DNA from: Mycolicibacterium sp. TY81
Lineage (GTDB): Bacteria; Actinomycetota; Actinomycetes; Mycobacteriales; Mycobacteriaceae
Length of the DNA stretch: 64,000 nucleotides
NCBI RefSeq assembly: GCF_018326285.1
Contig: NZ_AP023362.1
Location: 2,232,001-2,296,000 of the forward strand
Direction: 5' to 3'
Part shown: in pieces, positions 61,329-64,000 of the stretch
Position numbering within the stretch: the stretch's first letter is position 1
Layout: each line of letters starts with the position of its first letter
The notes under the pieces: model-generated
Databases searched by the model: none
Told to the model about the DNA's origin: nothing
What the model saw: the letters and a program-made list of their open reading frames with translations, nothing else
Made by a program: the position numbers and the translations under genes

Positions 61329-62803
61329 CGCGCCACATACCTTTCCAGCCGGCGTTCAATACGACCCTGGCCGAACGAGAGCGCCAGGCAGATGACCCAG
61401 TAGTACACCGCGGCGGTGCCGTACAACGCGAAGAACTCGAACGTCGGCGCCGCGATGATCTGAGCTTGCCGCAGCAGTTCGGTGACCAGGATCGTCGAGG
61501 CGAGCGACGTGTCCTTCACCAGCGAGATCAACGTGTTCGACAACGGCGGCACCGCCACCCGGGCGGCCTGGGGCAGGATGATGCGCCGAAGCGCGCCAAC
61601 ATAATTGAAGCCGATGGTTTCGGCGGCCTCCCATTGACCTTTGGGAATGCTCTGGATGGCCGAGCGGATGATCTCCGCCCCGTAACCGCCGACGTTCAGG
61701 GAGAACGCGATGATGGCGGCAGGGAACGGATCGATCTTCACACCCAGTTCCGGCAGCGCGAAGAACACGATGAACAGCTGCACCAGCAGTGGAGTACCGC
61801 GGATGATCGAGATGTAGAACCGCGCCACGTTGGCAAGAACCACGTTCGACGACAACCGTGCCAGCGCCACCGCCAACGCGATCACCAGACCGATCACGAA
61901 GCTGATCACCGTCAGCGGGATGGTCTTGGTGATTGCGGCCTTCGCCAACGGCACGAGGCTGTCCCCGATCAGCGCCCATGTCGAGCGCGCCACATGCTGC
62001 GCCCGGTCGGTGTCGGGTCCGCCAGATGCGTTGGCCTTGAGGTACTTCTGCGAGATCCGGGCCAGAGTGCCGTCGGCCCGCAATTCGTCGAGCGCCTTGT
62101 TCAGATCGGGTAACAGCCCGCTGTCCTTCCGGGCGGCGAAGCCCTGCTCGCTCTTCTCGCCGGTGTTGGCGGCGATCTTGACCGACTTGTCCCCGGTCTC
62201 GGCGAGGTAGGCGTACACCGCGATGCTGTCGTTCACGACGACGTCGACGCGCCCCTGGTTGAGCAGCTTGATGGCCTGGGTGAAGCCCTCCACGGTCTCG
62301 ACACGGGCCCCGGCTTTTCGGGCGACCTCAGACCAATTGCTGGTGGCGTTCTCGGCGGCGACCTTGCCCTTCAGGTTGTCGAGCGACTTGATCGAGTTGT
62401 CGTCCGCACGCGTGACGATCACGCCCTCCCCCACCGAATACGGCTCGGAGAGGTCGTATTTCGCCTTGCGTTCGGGATTGATCGTCACCTCATTGGCGAC
62501 GACGTCGAATCGGTTGGCCTCCAGCGCGGCGAAGATCGAGTCCCACGGCGTCTCGACGAACTCGACACGCACACCGAGCTTGCCGGCGACGGCCTTGGCG
62601 ACGTCGACGTCGTATCCGACCAGCTCGTTCGTGGCCGGGTCGTGGTAGCTGAACGGTGAATACACCCCTTCGGTGCCGACGCGCAGCACGCCCGCCGCCT
62701 GGACCGGATTCTCGCCGTCCTTGCTACTCGGCGATCCGCACGCCGCCAGTATCAGAGCGACGAGCAGCAACACCGGCAGGACGGCTCCTCGTATGTAGCG
62801 CAC
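61325..62803 (-). CDS. Fused amino acid-binding lipoprotein and ABC permease
   Basis: 492 residues. A lipoprotein signal ('LLVALILAACGSPSS', Cys 22) precedes a type 3 substrate-binding domain (about 40-270; 'LRVGTEGVYSPFSYHDPATNELVGYDVDVAKAVAGKLG'). A His/Glu/Gln-type permease domain follows (about 290-490) with the EAA loop 'ALRRIILPQAARVAVPPLSNTLISLVKDTSLAS'. Binding protein and permease are normally separate; fusions are known in Gram-positive bacteria. Likely substrates are cystine, glutamine or related amino acids. Confidence 0.9.
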   Translation of the reverse strand: MRYIRGAVLPVLLLVALILAACGSPSSKDGENPVQAAGVLRVGTEGVYSPFSYHDPATNELVGYDVDVAKAVAGKLGVRVEFVETPWDSIFAALEANRFDVVANEVTINPERKAKYDLSEPYSVGEGVIVTRADDNSIKSLDNLKGKVAAENATSNWSEVARKAGARVETVEGFTQAIKLLNQGRVDVVVNDSIAVYAYLAETGDKSVKIAANTGEKSEQGFAARKDSGLLPDLNKALDELRADGTLARISQKYLKANASGGPDTDRAQHVARSTWALIGDSLVPLAKAAITKTIPLTVISFVIGLVIALAVALARLSSNVVLANVARFYISIIRGTPLLVQLFIVFFALPELGVKIDPFPAAIIAFSLNVGGYGAEIIRSAIQSIPKGQWEAAETIGFNYVGALRRIILPQAARVAVPPLSNTLISLVKDTSLASTILVTELLRQAQIIAAPTFEFFALYGTAAVYYWVICLALSFGQGRIERRLERYVAR

Positions 62804-62994
62804 CGCCGGAAGTTAGCAAGTCGGTCGGCGGTCACCAAGGGTTCTGCTCAATCCGGGTGATACGAGCCTTACCGCCAGCAGGAATACCTGAGGTAGCGCT
62901 CGCCGCCACCACGGATTACCGCCGCCGTCCATGACGGCACGCTCCCCGCCGACAACACTGACCTGTATCCGCTTGACCAACGAGGAGGCTCCGC

Positions 62995-64000
62995 ATGACA
63001 ACGTCCATCGCCCGCAGCAGCCACACCGTCTCGCTACTCGACGGCGAGATCGTCGAGGAATCCGAACACGGCTCGATGCGCCGGGTCACCGCTGATGCCA
63101 TGCCGATTCTGAAGAATCTGTCGATCAAGCGCCTGTTGCTCAATCCGGGGGCCATGCGCACGCCCCACTGGCACGCCAACGCCAACGAACTCACCTACTG
63201 CGTCTCGGGAACCGCGCTGGTGTCGGTCCTGGACAACCACAGTGTGTTCTCGAACTTCATCGTCACCGCAGGGCAGATGTTCCACATCGATTCCGGTGCG
63301 CTGCACCACATCGAGAACATCGGTACCGACGTCGCCGAGTTCATCATCGCCTTCCGCAACGAACGTCCGGAGGACTTCGGGCTGGGCGCCACCTTCGGGG
63401 CGTTCACCGACGCCGTGTTGGGCAATACGTACGACCTGCCGTCGTCCGACATCAGCAAGATCCGCCGTAGCACCGTCGACCACAAACTGGCAGCCCGCAC
63501 CGGCGACCCGAGTATCCCTGCCGCTGCTCACTTCAACGACCCGCACAAGTTCGACATCGAGGCCCAAGCGCCCGGTCTCAACTACGCCAGCGGGAACGCA
63601 CGCTTCGCCCGTGACCAGTTCTGGCCTGCGCTGAAGGACATCTCGATGTACTCGCTGCGCGTCACCGAAAGCGGTATGCGCGAACCACATTGGCATCTCG
63701 TCACCGCGGAGATGGGCTACGTGCAGCACGGCGACGCGCGCATGACCATCATGAATCCGGACGGGACCCTGGACACGTGGAACCTCACCACCGGAGACAT
63801 GTATTTCATCCCCCGCGCCTACCCCCACCACATCGAGAACATCGGCGCCGACGACTGGCATTTCCTGATCTTCTTCGACCAGCCGTTCCCCGCCGACATC
63901 GGCTTCAAAGCCTCTGCCAGCGCCTATTCGCGTGAGGTCCTGGCCGCGGCATTCAACACCCACATCGATGACCTGCCGACGTTCCCCTTCACTCCGGCCG
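62995..64000 (+). CDS. Bicupin, oxalate decarboxylase-like (cut by the window end)
   Basis: At least 335 residues from the ATG at 62995 (GAGGAGG 8 bp upstream); the stop is beyond the window. Two cupin domains each carry a Mn-site pattern. The first has 'TPHWHANANELTYCVSG' and 'IDSGALHHIENIG'; the second has 'EPHWHLVTAEMGYVQHG' and 'IPRAYPHHIENIG'. This is the H-x-H...E...H set of oxalate decarboxylase/oxidase-like bicupins. No signal peptide is seen. Actual activity on oxalate depends on a lid loop I cannot judge. Confidence 0.85.
   Translation, partial: MTTSIARSSHTVSLLDGEIVEESEHGSMRRVTADAMPILKNLSIKRLLLNPGAMRTPHWHANANELTYCVSGTALVSVLDNHSVFSNFIVTAGQMFHIDSGALHHIENIGTDVAEFIIAFRNERPEDFGLGATFGAFTDAVLGNTYDLPSSDISKIRRSTVDHKLAARTGDPSIPAAAHFNDPHKFDIEAQAPGLNYASGNARFARDQFWPALKDISMYSLRVTESGMREPHWHLVTAEMGYVQHGDARMTIMNPDGTLDTWNLTTGDMYFIPRAYPHHIENIGADDWHFLIFFDQPFPADIGFKASASAYSREVLAAAFNTHIDDLPTFPFTPA

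Noticed and set aside
63034..63963. Minus-strand 309-codon open frame
   Set aside because: It is the antisense of the plus-strand bicupin, which has a ribosome site, both metal-binding motif sets and family character.

Overview
The window is high-GC actinobacterial DNA, most likely from an environmental Mycolicibacterium/Mycobacterium. The basis is codon use, frequent GTG and TTG starts, F420-type LLM and SDR enzymes, small secreted proteins typical of the group, and several IS256 and IS3 copies. No rRNA, tRNA or CRISPR array was seen. Every family assignment rests on motifs read by eye.

Region 1 (1-33.6 kb) is an exopolysaccharide island. A tightly coupled minus-strand operon (about 10.7 to 2.1 kb) encodes a Wzx-like flippase, a short Wzz-like protein, a Wzy-like polymerase with a Wzz-like tail, three GT4 glycosyltransferases, a secreted protein of unknown family and an ATP-grasp gene broken by an IS256 copy. 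The initiating sugar-phosphate transferase lies at 29-30.7 kb. Two further genes for the same unknown secreted domain follow. In one the domain is fused to a YVTN beta-propeller (split by a second IS256 copy); in the other it is fused to a CBM60-like module. Between them and the initiating transferase is a compact cassette: phosphopantetheinyl transferase, GH2 glycosidase, DUF1839, acyl carrier protein, and divergently an acyl-CoA dehydrogenase homologue and an amino acid:[carrier protein] ligase.

Region 2 (33,974-48,517) is a 14.5-kb Tn7-like transposon with a 5-bp target duplication (ACTCC) and three 20-bp transposase-site-like repeats at each end. It encodes TnsA-, TnsB/TniA-, TnsC/TniB- and TniQ-like proteins. 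Its cargo is a mercury/organomercurial resistance operon (merA, merB, a MerF-like transporter, a CGEC thioredoxin-fold lipoprotein and a CcdA-like protein, with divergent merR) plus a CadD-like exporter. The transposon is probably immobilised. tnsA is split by an IS3-family element (TSD GAA). tniQ is split by another (TSD CCC), which is itself split by an IS256 element (TSD TATTCCAG). Removing each insertion and one repeat copy restores the reading frame in every case.

Region 3 (48.5-64 kb) is ordinary accessory and metabolic sequence. It has a zeta-toxin/antitoxin pair with two operator palindromes, YaeQ, a hexapeptide acetyltransferase, a glycine-rich lipoprotein, a TetR/SDR cluster with an operator, a DHFR-like reductase, a YVTN propeller, an aldo/keto reductase, a DJ-1/PfpI protein, an LLM oxidoreductase, a polar amino acid ABC transporter with fused binding protein and permease, and a bicupin cut by the window end.
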